A stretch of 64,000 nt of DNA from Oscillospiraceae bacterium. GTDB lineage: Bacteria; Bacillota; Clostridia; Oscillospirales; CAG-272. Shown piece by piece: positions 22,201 through 29,550 of this stretch (positions are counted from its first letter, which is position 1; the number at the start of each line of letters is the position of its first letter). The position numbers were made by a program, and so were the translations under genes. A model generated the notes under the pieces. That model did no database searches, had not been told where the DNA came from, and saw only the letters and a list, made by a program, of their open reading frames with translations. Where the stretch lies: contig SVRT01000002.1 in assembly GCA_015064685.1 (NCBI GenBank), forward strand, positions 62,001 through 126,000, read 5' to 3'.

Positions 22201-22417
22201 CGTTCAAATTATGAATGTTGTTATATTTTATGGCGTATTTAATGTATATTGAATCATTGAAAGAAAGATTGGTTGCAAAAACATCCAGCTCGGGAACATT
22301 ATTACCGCTATTGTAAGCAGCAATAGCTATTGTTACACATGTGGCGCAAACCATCAGAGCGCAAAAAATTACGCAAATAATGCCACGAAGCTTGATTTTT
22401 GATTTACAGTTTTTCAT
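16226..22417 (-). CDS. Giant secreted multidomain beta-helix protein 2 (degenerate SGNH region)
   Basis: A 2,063-residue paralogue with the same domain order as its neighbours: signal peptide, YGASAQNYFDYKTDAL module, InlB-like stretch, first beta-helix, second beta-helix with CDDGSNQHG (DD at about 926-927), jelly roll, SGNH-like region and two C-terminal jelly-roll-like modules. GDS is at about 1498-1500, but block III reads GTDAI instead of GTND and the DxxH block reads DTTNPTANG, so the catalytic His is replaced by Asn. I choose the ATG at 22417 (MKNCKSKIK) because it overlaps the upstream small gene's stop by one base (TAATG) and has GGAAGGAG before it; the frame continues eight codons upstream without such support. 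An acidic linker (EEIEEEDKDEEID) separates the two C-terminal modules. No wall anchor is visible. Confidence 0.85.
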   Translation of the reverse strand: MKNCKSKIKLRGIICVIFCALMVCATCVTIAIAAYNSGNNVPELDVFATNLSFNDSIYIKYAIKYNNIHNLNDVKLLVWTSPSDTYTKNTESVILSPVGTKTVEGTKCIIFDYKNIPAKKLTDYIYARAYCTVNGQEYYSEVKKYSALTYAYNKLGYTGTASSNEDLKALLSGLLEYGASAQNYFDYKTDALATDKHVKVTLENGTFEDGFNTEIAKVGSKLTVFAPESTNNGAFTYWIDESGKIISFDKSFELSVGLSNMQISAVYASYKGGQIDGAGASLDTDSFANTEHVIDEANIIDVSADELSAMLFSGSLEKRVYRVSNGAELSIPKSFSGNNAVIIAPAGVSINNCNGISIKDVIIVGDVSINNSENVSIHSTEIRGSSTALKISESCLNVTVDNCRLLSDSIALYNRSINTSLINSYVKSDIAVDSRADGLTVYNCQLLSQTLGISSSGEDTAINNNDIYSSTPSTGIKIHEGSLNTLVSYNNISGPAKAISVSESTNTVVILNSCYCVSAENNTNTYVVENSLGGNLILTNNNYILCDANSYFGDGNHVPAMTENKNVNGDSITDVNARNDVGANEDILPHTNKELFLDMKKKETVKDVANGTSLPLDTFIEQNAKTNGIVIVPPGAYTTPAGDPMSIDSSMSNTQIYAFGVYNEHGFNNNAEYLAKKGGNQILRFTGAENVTFHGITMGYDYQASGQVHVLAKLEGVDAYNKVTNDNYILVVPAAGYDLEAGFGQSNKDVFHHSYTTKFSAGNLYSGLGGSSYTYVKTNADGTIVLKLGSDSIYEEMNVGDILTCRMAGDNQNTVSLSNTVNVKLKDMVLYGYSAALMIVVGGETYDCSIERIHNLARAPYIIDKETYDMYAAWEEEYDVDLEIYQDELGRYRGAQPRVGSVDATHMSGSSEGLDITSCLFENMCDDGSNQHGTSYRLLDAKDNGDGTTTLYYKGMVTSTYFGLHSASDNKVRSLTPIGFSAGDRIYVYTSKGELVCDTTTLEASKNEDDLVEIYDLTPMRYIINVKSVKVPTDEVNFAALEGYDLTDNHYDMTNKVIVDNIDHCSEGFTIDNLMVRNSTARGVLIKTINSTVKHSTFRNVTSTGNLLSIESSWGESTVSRNIVISNCLFDNTGFNTEDPIRAPIAISGLSTYGNANVDTLRTHNILITGCEFREYGHNFGIYVNGAQDVRIIDNVFDPEDAADPGNFIKILTAIDIEISGNKYRDSNGNLSSITNIDAEDYTFIHGTDVGDEFEAACDIYVGNTHLSKMRVFPADDSYLDVARLAAVKLGDHCGYAVSASNFYDENIIKLVVKDLHDQTVNSNSYTITCDGKDLVITAASKSALIYAVEDFVNYVKELNKESQTIRFDNGYSVTRTFALNSIPATDTSKLKYTGFWNASGTAMKSVSDADYVEMDIMGSSITLLFSKKAEFYLSIDGGNATSHTVDSELTLYLAEGEHTIKIIAKDTDKTVNFAGVKYLNAVLTRTPDKEHYIQFIGDSMVDSADSFAHKIGNVLDWDYSVLVDNTLPTSTTNTGRTPDVFVIFLGTDAITSNSSTTEISSFKASYKSLIESIIAKYPNYKKIYLMQALSTSDAGNMFNTSHNRYSAISAMKSFTVNSSYDNYAIASNNKVQLISANTVINWGIQFDTSVDTTNPTANGKKTLLIKLSNYIATDIDSSDYVNVTFPIDKMKNYNGTWTKNVVEDGITFSRYNFDKNGHVFISGSDYADIVANSGRYLVIKYRTSGDYSLSLNVRTNDYGTNVAESGKGYVSTVTKPTVYVPTDWEIAVVDLSQFNHYTTGIDTKVQIRFTTSLTEIDIAHVSVVDNLKEAHLLIMSEFNAYDYYMYEDWKQKGVKTSIEGEEIEEEDKDEEIDLSFVNHNFRLESMQMYNGATGQITAPTKLLFTDDYGVRYNRFEFTQTGHIFFKGGNYLTSIEGDTGNYLVLKYRAKANTSLRLEMQTSDLPYNSSRPYETMSTKAKPATKITESWEVAVIDLAAFPNFQRDSDLDILIRITTSCEYVDISYFALVDDISEAERYVSAMGDSTYVQYSDWSQDGIAKVIE

Positions 22418-22566
22418 TATTCTTCTCCTTCCACATCCCATTCACCCTCATTGGGATCATACGCCGGTGATTCGGTGATAACATTTATTGATAACTCAAC
22501 AAAACTTATTTGTGGAGATATATACGTGGGATGTTTGGAATTTGTAAGATTTCTGTCTTGTCGCAT
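22417..22566 (-). CDS. Small acidic protein 2 with C-terminal DPNxGEWD motif
   Basis: A 49-residue gene that starts at ATG 22566 with GAAAGGAAAAAG upstream, 43 bases after a perfect consensus -10. Conserved residues are Y15, P18, I20, I30, T31, S33 and D37-P38-N39-E40-G41-E42-W43-D44, aligning without gaps to the small gene at 15923-16063. The last residues are VEGEE. The stop codon overlaps the giant gene's ATG (TAATG), and the giant gene's ribosome site GGAAGGAG is inside this gene, which is strong evidence that it is translated and coupled. There is no signal peptide, membrane segment or cysteine. It matches no family I recognise. Confidence 0.87.
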   Translation of the reverse strand: MRQDRNLTNSKHPTYISPQISFVELSINVITESPAYDPNEGEWDVEGEE

Positions 22567-22608
22567 AATCTTTTTCCTTTCTTATCCAAAAACATTTATA
22601 CATTTTCA

Positions 22609-22637
22609 ATTATATCTTATGATTTGACAACTGTCAA
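22609..22637 (-). promoter_or_regulatory. Consensus sigma-A promoter of unit 2, with palindrome over the -35
   Basis: Minus strand TTGACA (22632-22637), a 17-base spacer and TATAAT (22609-22614) match the consensus exactly. The -35 box is half of a perfect palindrome, TTGACA-GT-TGTCAA (22624-22637), a possible operator. Confidence 0.9.
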
Positions 22638-22664
22638 CACTTTTTTTTAAAACCTTCAAATAAG

Positions 22665-22700
22665 AATACAAAAAACGGCTCCCCACTACGGGGGAGCCGT
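22665..22700 (-). terminator. Intrinsic terminator of giant gene 3
   Basis: A 10-bp perfect G/C-rich stem (22675-22684 and 22691-22700) with a 6-base loop, followed on the minus strand by TTTTTTG, lies 10 bases after the stop of giant gene 3. Confidence 0.94.
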
Positions 22701-22710
22701 AAAAAATTAA

Positions 22711-25700
22711 TTATGGTAAAAAGTGTGATTCACCCGCTGCAGCCCAATTCTTGTAAAGAACGTATGCGCTATCATTACCCATTGCATCGGCATATTGCTC
22801 AGCTTCGTCGATATCATCAACAATTGCCGCATATGAAATGTCAAGATTTTCACACATAGATGTGATCCTGATTAGAACGTTATTATTGCTATCGGTAGAA
22901 TAGTTGACAAATTGCGAAAGATCAATAACAGCCACTTCCCATGTATCAGGAAAAAGAGATGAAGCCTTTGTTATTGTTGAAAGCTGAGATTTGTCCGAGG
23001 TTCTGGCATTTATTGAAATACGGTTTGTACTATTCAGGGTTCGATATTTCATTACCAGGTATCTGCCCGAATCCCCGTTAATTGAAATTGGTTCATTTGA
23101 TCCATCAAAGAATACGTGTCCGTCAGATGTGAAGCAGAAGCGTGTGTATCTTACTCCGTCGGGATCTTCTACGTTTACAAGTGAAGGATTTGTTGTGATA
23201 TTTCCTACCGAAAGAAACATTTTCATATTCGATATATCATAAATATGGTTGACATAGTCAAGCTTCTTCTTTTGATCTTCCTCGTATGCCTTTTGAGTGA
23301 GATATACTGTCTCGCCCATTTCAGCAAAATTATCGTAAACGTACATTTTTCCGGAGCTGAGCTTGAAGCGTGTTACCCAGGATGCCTCTTCCATGGAGTC
23401 GACAATTCCTGCATACGCGATATCTAACTGGCTCATTGCAGTTGTTATTCTTACTTGCACCTTCAATCCGGACTGATTGCAGGTGTAGTTGGGGAACTGC
23501 GAAAGGTCAACAACCGCGATCTCCCAATCGGTAGGCGCGAGAGCCATCGGTCTTGTAACCGATGACAAAATGTCCTGTCCGTTTTGGTTCGCGCTATCGT
23601 TTTTAGTTGATGTTCTCATTTCGAGTGTCAGTGACGTGTTGCCGCTCGTCCTATACATCAAGACGAGATAACGACCGGTGCTGCCATTTATGTTTACCGC
23701 GTAGTTATCTTGTTTTGAGAGCCAGCTAGAATATTGACCGCTTATATTAATGTGTCCGGTTTGAGTAAAAGAAAATCCAGAGTAAGAGATATTTCCATCT
23801 GTTCCTGTTGAGTCGGGACCGCTCCACTTGTTTGTACCATTGTTGTATTTGCGTATTCCGCTAATGCTGAACGAATGATTGACGTAATTAGATCCGACAT
23901 AGGTGTTAAGAAGATACTCTGCAACCTTATTCGTAAGCGTTTCATATCCGGAAGCTGTTGGATGTGTTCCGTCAGTGGATATTTCGACGTTCCAGGAGAG
24001 AACAGTAGCGGCATCAATGAAGTCGAATCTGTCACCGTATATTGATTCAAGCGCGCTTGCTGCCTGAGCGATTGCAACGTATCTGGGATGCTCTGTGTTA
24101 TACAGATCACTCGTATTGGACGTTGAAAGTGCTTGCATTGCACAGATCTTAACTGAAGAACCGTATTTCGCAACAATATCTGCTACGAATGACTTATAGC
24201 TTTCAACAAAGTTATTGATATCAGTCTGTGATGCAGAATCACCCAAATCGTTCGTTCCCAAGAAAATGAATACGATGTCCGGGGTGTATCCGGTGTTGAA
24301 GTCGAAGTCGTACTTGTCCGTGAAGTAGTTAGCAGCGATATCATTGAATTCTGCAGTTCCTGCGGTCATTTTGTTCGGGATTCCAAGCTTGAAGAACGCA
24401 TCCTCCATACCGATTGAGACAGTGCCGAAGTTCTTATTAAGCAAATAAGCCATAGATCCGGAAGCATATCCTGTCTCGTTTGTAAATCCGTTGTTATATC
24501 TCCAATATCCCTTGTCTGCCTGCAGTGAGAGTGCCTCGCACGCGATTACTGAGTAGTCCCAACCTAGAATGTCAGCTGCATTGTGGGAGAAACTCAATGG
24601 AGAATCAGAAATCGAATCACCAACAAATTGAATGTAGATGGGACGATCTGCTGTTCTGGAGACCGACTGTCCTTCGGGAACTCTTACACCTGCGAAATAC
24701 ATATGCTCTGATTTGTCACCATAGTGTACTCTTACAGTATGTGTTCCGCTTTTTGAAACAGAGAGCATCAGCTCATCAGAAACAGTATAGGAGATTGCGG
24801 CTCCGCCGTCAATTGATACGTTGCATTTTGACGGAGAGGAGAAGAGAAGCGTTACGCTTGTTCCTGTGAAATCAAATTCAACGTAAGCGGAATCCCAATA
24901 AGAGACCATAGTAGTGGGGTTGTCAGGATCGGTTGCTTGCCATGTTCCGACATATTTGAATTTGGTGATGTCAGTTGCGGGAGTTATATTCGATTCGAAT
25001 GTATAGGTGAAAGAATCTCCCGATTTGATTTCTATTACAGATTTGTTTTGCGCTTCAAGTCTTTCAACGAAATCGTTAATCGCATATGACAGGGCGCCTC
25101 TTGTTGCTGCAGTGATTGTCAACGTGTTGCCGTTACAAACAACAGTATATTTGTTTGAGGAGATTGAATTGCTTGTATTGTCATTTGCAACTAGGAGGAT
25201 TGTGTAACCCTTAGGCTGTGAAGCTGAGGTGATTGTATATCCGCCAAGCTCAGACAACGAAGATGCAAGCGATTCAGCTACATCCTTGTTGAGCGCATTT
25301 GCTGCGACAACATTATAATGAACAATGTGTTTTCCATTGATGAAGATGTCACACTTTGAAAGAGAAGATCCGCTTACATTGTCACCGTAAATATATCCGT
25401 AGTCTTCAGCCTTGCTGATGGTTACAGGGGATACGGTTCCTGCGGCGTTCTTGTAGGTATTACCGGAAATCTCGATATCGGATGCGGTAACGATCTTAAC
25501 AAACTCACCGGGAGTGTTGGTATCAATGGGATCGAAGACGTTGTTTAGAATGTGAACGTCCTTGGCTCCGTTTATGTAAATTCCGTAGCTGTGACCGTAA
25601 TCTCTGAATTCATTGCCTTCAATTATTATATTTTCTGAACGAAGGGAATCAAGAGCGGTGTTTCCGTACGTTACGAGGCTAGAAATAGATATAGGGGCGA

Positions 25701-28700
25701 GTGTTGGAGATGAATCAAAGCTATCGGATCTGAAGCCGGTTTTATCAAACAATGTGTTTCTGACGATAACGTTTCTTGAAACGGTACTTTCACCCCAGGT
25801 GGTTTCGATAGACATTAAAACACCGGTCATAGCGAGGTTTCTGAAGGTACAGTTTTCAATAAGTATATCGGTAGATTTTACAAGGAATCCACGCGATCGG
25901 ATATTCTGAACGAGTACGTTGTCAAAATGACCTCCGGAGCTATTCCTTGAAATATTATCTACGAGAACCTTCTGTGCCATAGCATAATGATTGTCAGAAA
26001 GATCGTAGCCTGCGAGAACATCAAAGTTGCAATCAGCTGCATCTACTGTTATCTCATAAATACCGAGAGTGTACGTGAGCGTTCTACCAGACCCATCGGT
26101 ATACGGGAAGGAGATGCTCGTTGTAGAATTGGAGCTTACCATAGACGTTAAAGCTACCGTATCACATACAAGCTCGCCCTTGGACGTGTAGATATACACG
26201 TTCTGCCCCTTAGCAAAATTAACAGGATTTGCATTGGCTTGTGTAGTACCTCTATTAATATTGTCATTGAAGTAATACTGAGCAATATTAGCTTTTATGT
26301 AAAGAGTTGCTGTGCCATCACTGTTAATCTTGTATCCATGAAGTCTGGAGCTACTTCCGCGGTGGTTTGAACCGTCGTCACACATATTTTCAAAGAGACA
26401 TGAAATCGCGGTAAAGCCTTCGTTTGCACCGCTAAGATGAGTCGCATCAACAGAACCTGCAACGGGTGTTGATCCGCGGTATCTTCCCAGAGCATCAATA
26501 GAAACAAGTTCAACGCCGTATGTATTTTCCCATTCTAGATATTTGTTGTAAGTTTCTTCGTCTATGAGATACGGAGAGTGAACCGTATTATGAACTCGCT
26601 CAAGAGAAACGCCTTGGCTTCCGCCACCACCAACCATTGCAAGTGCTGCGGCATATCCGTATATAGTGCAGTCTTTTAATTTAATATCGTCGATGCCATT
26701 GCCAAAATATATCGTGTACTTATTATCACCCGCAAGACGGCAGTAGAGAACGTCTCCCGCAACAATGTTATTGTATGCCTCTTGAGAAACGGTCATTGTC
26801 ATTGTTCCGTCGGAGTTTGCGGTCAAAGCAGAATAGTTGTAACTGGTCCAATGGATTTCACCCTGCTTGACAAGGTCGAATGAACCACTTGCAAACTTAT
26901 TAGTGTCAAGTGAGCCGAAGGAATCAACGTATCCTGCTGCTGATACCAAAGTAAGAGTATAGGTTTTATTAACAAGTCCGGAGGAGGATTTTTTCAAAAC
27001 GTGTACCTGACCTGCGGACTGATGATTGTAACCTACGGTAAGACCGTGTACGGTGACATTTTTTGCGTCTCCGAATTGGAAGGTAAGATTATCAACGTCT
27101 CTGCCTGCAAATACTCTTTCGTTGTATACACCGTAAGCGTAAATCTCTGTATTGCTATGTGTTGAGCCCAGTGTGAAATGAGTATTCATTGTATAGTATC
27201 CGGGAGGAACAATGACAATGCTCTTGCCGGCAGCATTTGTTGTGATGTACTGACCGAGAGTGAGAGAGGTTCCTCCGATCGCATCCTTTACGGTGCTCTT
27301 TGGAGTCATTCCAAGGAAAAGGTCCTTATTTGTATGTGGAAGAAGCTCTTCCTTTGCGCCGACCTCGTTACGCGCGTTTACATCCATCAGGCTATCGCCG
27401 TTAACGTTTTCATTTCCTGTCATATCAGGCATGTGGTTGTTGCTTCCCGAATATGTATTGGAATCACAAAGAAGGTAGTTATTATCCTTTAATAAAAGCT
27501 TACCACCAAGAGAGTTTTCGACAACATATGTGCTGATACTGTTTTCTGCAACGATATTATATGCAGAGTTGAAGAGTACAGACGTGTTAGTCGCGTCAAG
27601 CACCTTAATTGAATCTGCTGATCCAACGATTTGGTTGAATGAAAGAAGGGAATTAACTGCTCCGCTGTTGATCACAATTCCGTTTCCAACAGCAGACATA
27701 GTTATAGTGTTATTGTTGATAGCAGAATCTTCTGAGGATGAAGCAACCCCCGATTCTTTTGCGAGGATCTCGCAGTTATATACTGTCAGCTCTTTTGCAG
27801 AGGATGTAATAGCGTTTGATGCATTAACGTAGGTGTTTTTAACAACTGTATTGAGTGCATTTGTTGTTATTCCGGCATTAGAGGAATTAATTCTGCAATC
27901 ATCAAAAGTAATATTTGTTGATGCAGTGTCAACGGTAAAGGCATTTGAAGCTCCCTGAACGTCTACCTGCGTGAAGGTTACGTTGTTCGATCCGTTGACG
28001 GTTACGTCTCCGACAAGGATAATATTCCGGACAGTAATTGAGGAACAGTCTTCAACAATTATTCCTGCAGGAGAAATAATAGCTGCACCGTTTCCGTTGA
28101 CGGAGGATGTAATTGTTAGAGCATTGCCATCAGAAATTCTGTATACTCCATTTGAGAGAAGCTGATTGTTCTTTACAAGATTCGCAAGATCCTGCGCAGA
28201 AATGTCAGTCACGTTGGAGCTGTCAACATCGTGTTTGCTCATAGCGAATGAGTTTGTGCTGAGATTTGCTCCTGCTCCTTCAATAAAGCCACCTTGGTTA
28301 GCAATAAACACAGCGGATAAGGTTGAGTTTTCTGCTCCGACAACAAACTCAAAGGTCGAGGATGTAGAAAGAATCTTTCCACTCTTGTCCGTCCAATAAG
28401 AAAAGCTAGCGGATCCATTTGACGAAGACGCGATGACCTTTAACGTTGCCCCCGGGGTTGCAAGCGTCGTCTTACTTCCGTCAAGAAAGGTGCCGTTTTC
28501 GAGAGTGATCTTCACATGCTTATCCGTTGCAAGAGTATCGGTTTTGTAGTTGAAATATTGCTGTGCTGAAGCTCCGTAATCAAGCAATCCGTTTAAGAGA
28601 TTGGCAAGATCCTCGTTTTCTGTGGGCGTTCCGGTGTATCCCAGCTTGTTGTATATGTATGTCAAAATGCTGTACTTTTTAACATCACTGTAATAATCAC

Positions 28701-29094
28701 CGTCAGACGTGGCGTAATATGCTCTGGCATAAACGTAGTCCGTCATCTGCTTTGCAGCGAGTTGTTTGAAATCGAAGATAAGGCAATCAATTCCATTTAC
28801 AGTGTTTGTGCCTACAGAAGAGAGAACAGCGTCTTGTGTGCCGAATATATAGCTGTCACTCGGCGAAGTCCACACGAGAAGCTTAACGTCATCCTGACCG
28901 CCTATATTGCCTACAGATACAGCGTATTTTAAATAAATTGACTCGCTGAATGAAAGGTTTGTGGCAACGATATCCAGTTGCGGTTCTGCAGACCTTGATG
29001 AATCTATGGCTAATGCAGAGAAAACAATGACCAATGAAATCATCAAAAGAATCAAGGCAACTGAAAACATTCGACCATAATTTTGTTTTGTCAT
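22711..29094 (-). CDS. Giant secreted multidomain beta-helix protein 3 (SGNH catalytic signature intact)
   Basis: The largest paralogue, 2,127 residues. Domain order is signal peptide, N-terminal YGASAQQYFNYKTDTL module, InlB-like stretch, first beta-helix, second beta-helix with CDDGSNHRG (DD at about 906-907), CE2-like jelly roll, SGNH region and two C-terminal jelly-roll-like modules. Unlike its siblings it keeps the SGNH blocks: GDS at 1492-1494, GTND at 1613-1616 and DGTHP at 1708-1712. It also has about 75 extra residues between the first two blocks. It is therefore the likely active esterase or lipase-fold member. The start is the ATG at 29094 (MTKQNYGR), preceded by GATGAGGTG; a GTG at 29103 is in frame but lies within that ribosome site. 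A small gene ends 30 bases upstream. No surface anchor is visible. Confidence 0.87.
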   Translation of the reverse strand: MTKQNYGRMFSVALILLMISLVIVFSALAIDSSRSAEPQLDIVATNLSFSESIYLKYAVSVGNIGGQDDVKLLVWTSPSDSYIFGTQDAVLSSVGTNTVNGIDCLIFDFKQLAAKQMTDYVYARAYYATSDGDYYSDVKKYSILTYIYNKLGYTGTPTENEDLANLLNGLLDYGASAQQYFNYKTDTLATDKHVKITLENGTFLDGSKTTLATPGATLKVIASSSNGSASFSYWTDKSGKILSTSSTFEFVVGAENSTLSAVFIANQGGFIEGAGANLSTNSFAMSKHDVDSSNVTDISAQDLANLVKNNQLLSNGVYRISDGNALTITSSVNGNGAAIISPAGIIVEDCSSITVRNIILVGDVTVNGSNNVTFTQVDVQGASNAFTVDTASTNITFDDCRINSSNAGITTNALNTVVKNTYVNASNAITSSAKELTVYNCEILAKESGVASSSEDSAINNNTITMSAVGNGIVINSGAVNSLLSFNQIVGSADSIKVLDATNTSVLFNSAYNIVAENSISTYVVENSLGGKLLLKDNNYLLCDSNTYSGSNNHMPDMTGNENVNGDSLMDVNARNEVGAKEELLPHTNKDLFLGMTPKSTVKDAIGGTSLTLGQYITTNAAGKSIVIVPPGYYTMNTHFTLGSTHSNTEIYAYGVYNERVFAGRDVDNLTFQFGDAKNVTVHGLTVGYNHQSAGQVHVLKKSSSGLVNKTYTLTLVSAAGYVDSFGSLDTNKFASGSFDLVKQGEIHWTSYNYSALTANSDGTMTMTVSQEAYNNIVAGDVLYCRLAGDNKYTIYFGNGIDDIKLKDCTIYGYAAALAMVGGGGSQGVSLERVHNTVHSPYLIDEETYNKYLEWENTYGVELVSIDALGRYRGSTPVAGSVDATHLSGANEGFTAISCLFENMCDDGSNHRGSSSRLHGYKINSDGTATLYIKANIAQYYFNDNINRGTTQANANPVNFAKGQNVYIYTSKGELVCDTVALTSMVSSNSTTSISFPYTDGSGRTLTYTLGIYEITVDAADCNFDVLAGYDLSDNHYAMAQKVLVDNISRNSSGGHFDNVLVQNIRSRGFLVKSTDILIENCTFRNLAMTGVLMSIETTWGESTVSRNVIVRNTLFDKTGFRSDSFDSSPTLAPISISSLVTYGNTALDSLRSENIIIEGNEFRDYGHSYGIYINGAKDVHILNNVFDPIDTNTPGEFVKIVTASDIEISGNTYKNAAGTVSPVTISKAEDYGYIYGDNVSGSSLSKCDIFINGKHIVHYNVVAANALNKDVAESLASSLSELGGYTITSASQPKGYTILLVANDNTSNSISSNKYTVVCNGNTLTITAATRGALSYAINDFVERLEAQNKSVIEIKSGDSFTYTFESNITPATDITKFKYVGTWQATDPDNPTTMVSYWDSAYVEFDFTGTSVTLLFSSPSKCNVSIDGGAAISYTVSDELMLSVSKSGTHTVRVHYGDKSEHMYFAGVRVPEGQSVSRTADRPIYIQFVGDSISDSPLSFSHNAADILGWDYSVIACEALSLQADKGYWRYNNGFTNETGYASGSMAYLLNKNFGTVSIGMEDAFFKLGIPNKMTAGTAEFNDIAANYFTDKYDFDFNTGYTPDIVFIFLGTNDLGDSASQTDINNFVESYKSFVADIVAKYGSSVKICAMQALSTSNTSDLYNTEHPRYVAIAQAASALESIYGDRFDFIDAATVLSWNVEISTDGTHPTASGYETLTNKVAEYLLNTYVGSNYVNHSFSISGIRKYNNGTNKWSGPDSTGTDGNISYSGFSFTQTGHINISGQYSSWLSKQDNYAVNINGSTGRYLVLMYRTSGNTSLTLEMRTSTKNDSANQNGQDILSSVTRPMALAPTDWEIAVVDLSQFPNYTCNQSGLKVQVRITTAMSQLDIAYAGIVDSMEEASWVTRFKLSSGKMYVYDNFAEMGETVYLTQKAYEEDQKKKLDYVNHIYDISNMKMFLSVGNITTNPSLVNVEDPDGVRYTRFCFTSDGHVFFDGSNEPISINGDSGRYLVMKYRTLNSTNRISINARTSDKSQLSTITKASSLFPDTWEVAVIDLSQFVNYSTDSNNNVLIRITSMCENLDISYAAIVDDIDEAEQYADAMGNDSAYVLYKNWAAAGESHFLP

Positions 29095-29124
29095 TATTCG
29101 CACCTCATCAATAAAAAGCGTTTA

Positions 29125-29268
29125 TTACTCGGTATCCCATTCGCCCATATTGGGGTCTGAATGGGATGCTGTAATTATGTCATCGGCTGTTACAGACATA
29201 GCGTCTATTTTGGGTTCTTCATATGGTACTTTGTTTTTTTGTTCGATAGCTTCGCAAAATAAAAACAT
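29125..29268 (-). CDS. Small acidic protein 3 with C-terminal DPNxGEWD motif
   Basis: A 47-residue gene that starts at ATG 29268 after GAAAGGAAAAAAA. The conserved core is Y16-x2-P19-x-I21, I31-I32-T33-x-S35 and D38-P39-N40-M41-G42-E43-W44-D45, followed by T-E and two consecutive stop codons. The N terminus differs from the other two (MFLFCEAIEQ) and holds the only cysteine among them. There is no signal peptide. It precedes giant gene 3 by 30 bases and shares its promoter. The conserved ends against divergent N termini indicate selection on the C-terminal half. Function unknown. Confidence 0.85.
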   Translation of the reverse strand: MFLFCEAIEQKNKVPYEEPKIDAMSVTADDIITASHSDPNMGEWDTE

Positions 29269-29312
29269 ATTTTTTTCCTTTCGGCGCCATAAGCGTTTAA
29301 TTTTCTTTTTAC

Positions 29313-29341
29313 ATTATACAAGATATCAGTTTAAAAGTCAA
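29313..29341 (-). promoter_or_regulatory. Sigma-A promoter of unit 3
   Basis: Minus strand TTGACT (29336-29341) and TATAAT (29313-29318) with a 17-base spacer, about 45 bases before small gene 3. The stretch TATTGACTTTTAAAC is nearly identical to the unit 1 promoter. The remaining A/T-rich DNA between here and the next gene (29342-29455) shows nothing I can name. Confidence 0.88.
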
Positions 29342-29455
29342 TATATATTTTGTATTTTAATTGGCTTAGAAAAAAAGTGGGAAAAAAACTGCTTAGTTTT
29401 CGAAAATATTAATTAAAATTTTACAATTGATATATTTTGAAAAAACTCTTGTTTT

Positions 29456-29483
29456 TTGTCAGAAACTGTGTTATACTTATGAT
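29456..29483 (+). promoter_or_regulatory. Possible promoter of the RDD gene
   Basis: TTGTCA (29456-29461) and TATGAT (29478-29483) with a 16-base spacer. An overlapping alternative is TTGTTT (29449-29454) with TATACT (29472-29477). Either would place the start point 40-60 bases upstream of the gene. Confidence 0.4.
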
Positions 29484-29550
29484 GCCTATGTGAAAATATA
29501 AATAAAATGGAACTTTAGTGCTATTTTTGCATTAAAATATGGGGTTTTAT

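Noticed and set aside
15923..29268. Reading the three small proteins as RiPP precursors
   Set aside because: There is no maturase, radical SAM, YcaO, LanM or peptidase-exporter gene in the window, and the peptides have almost no Cys; the idea is kept only as an outside possibility.
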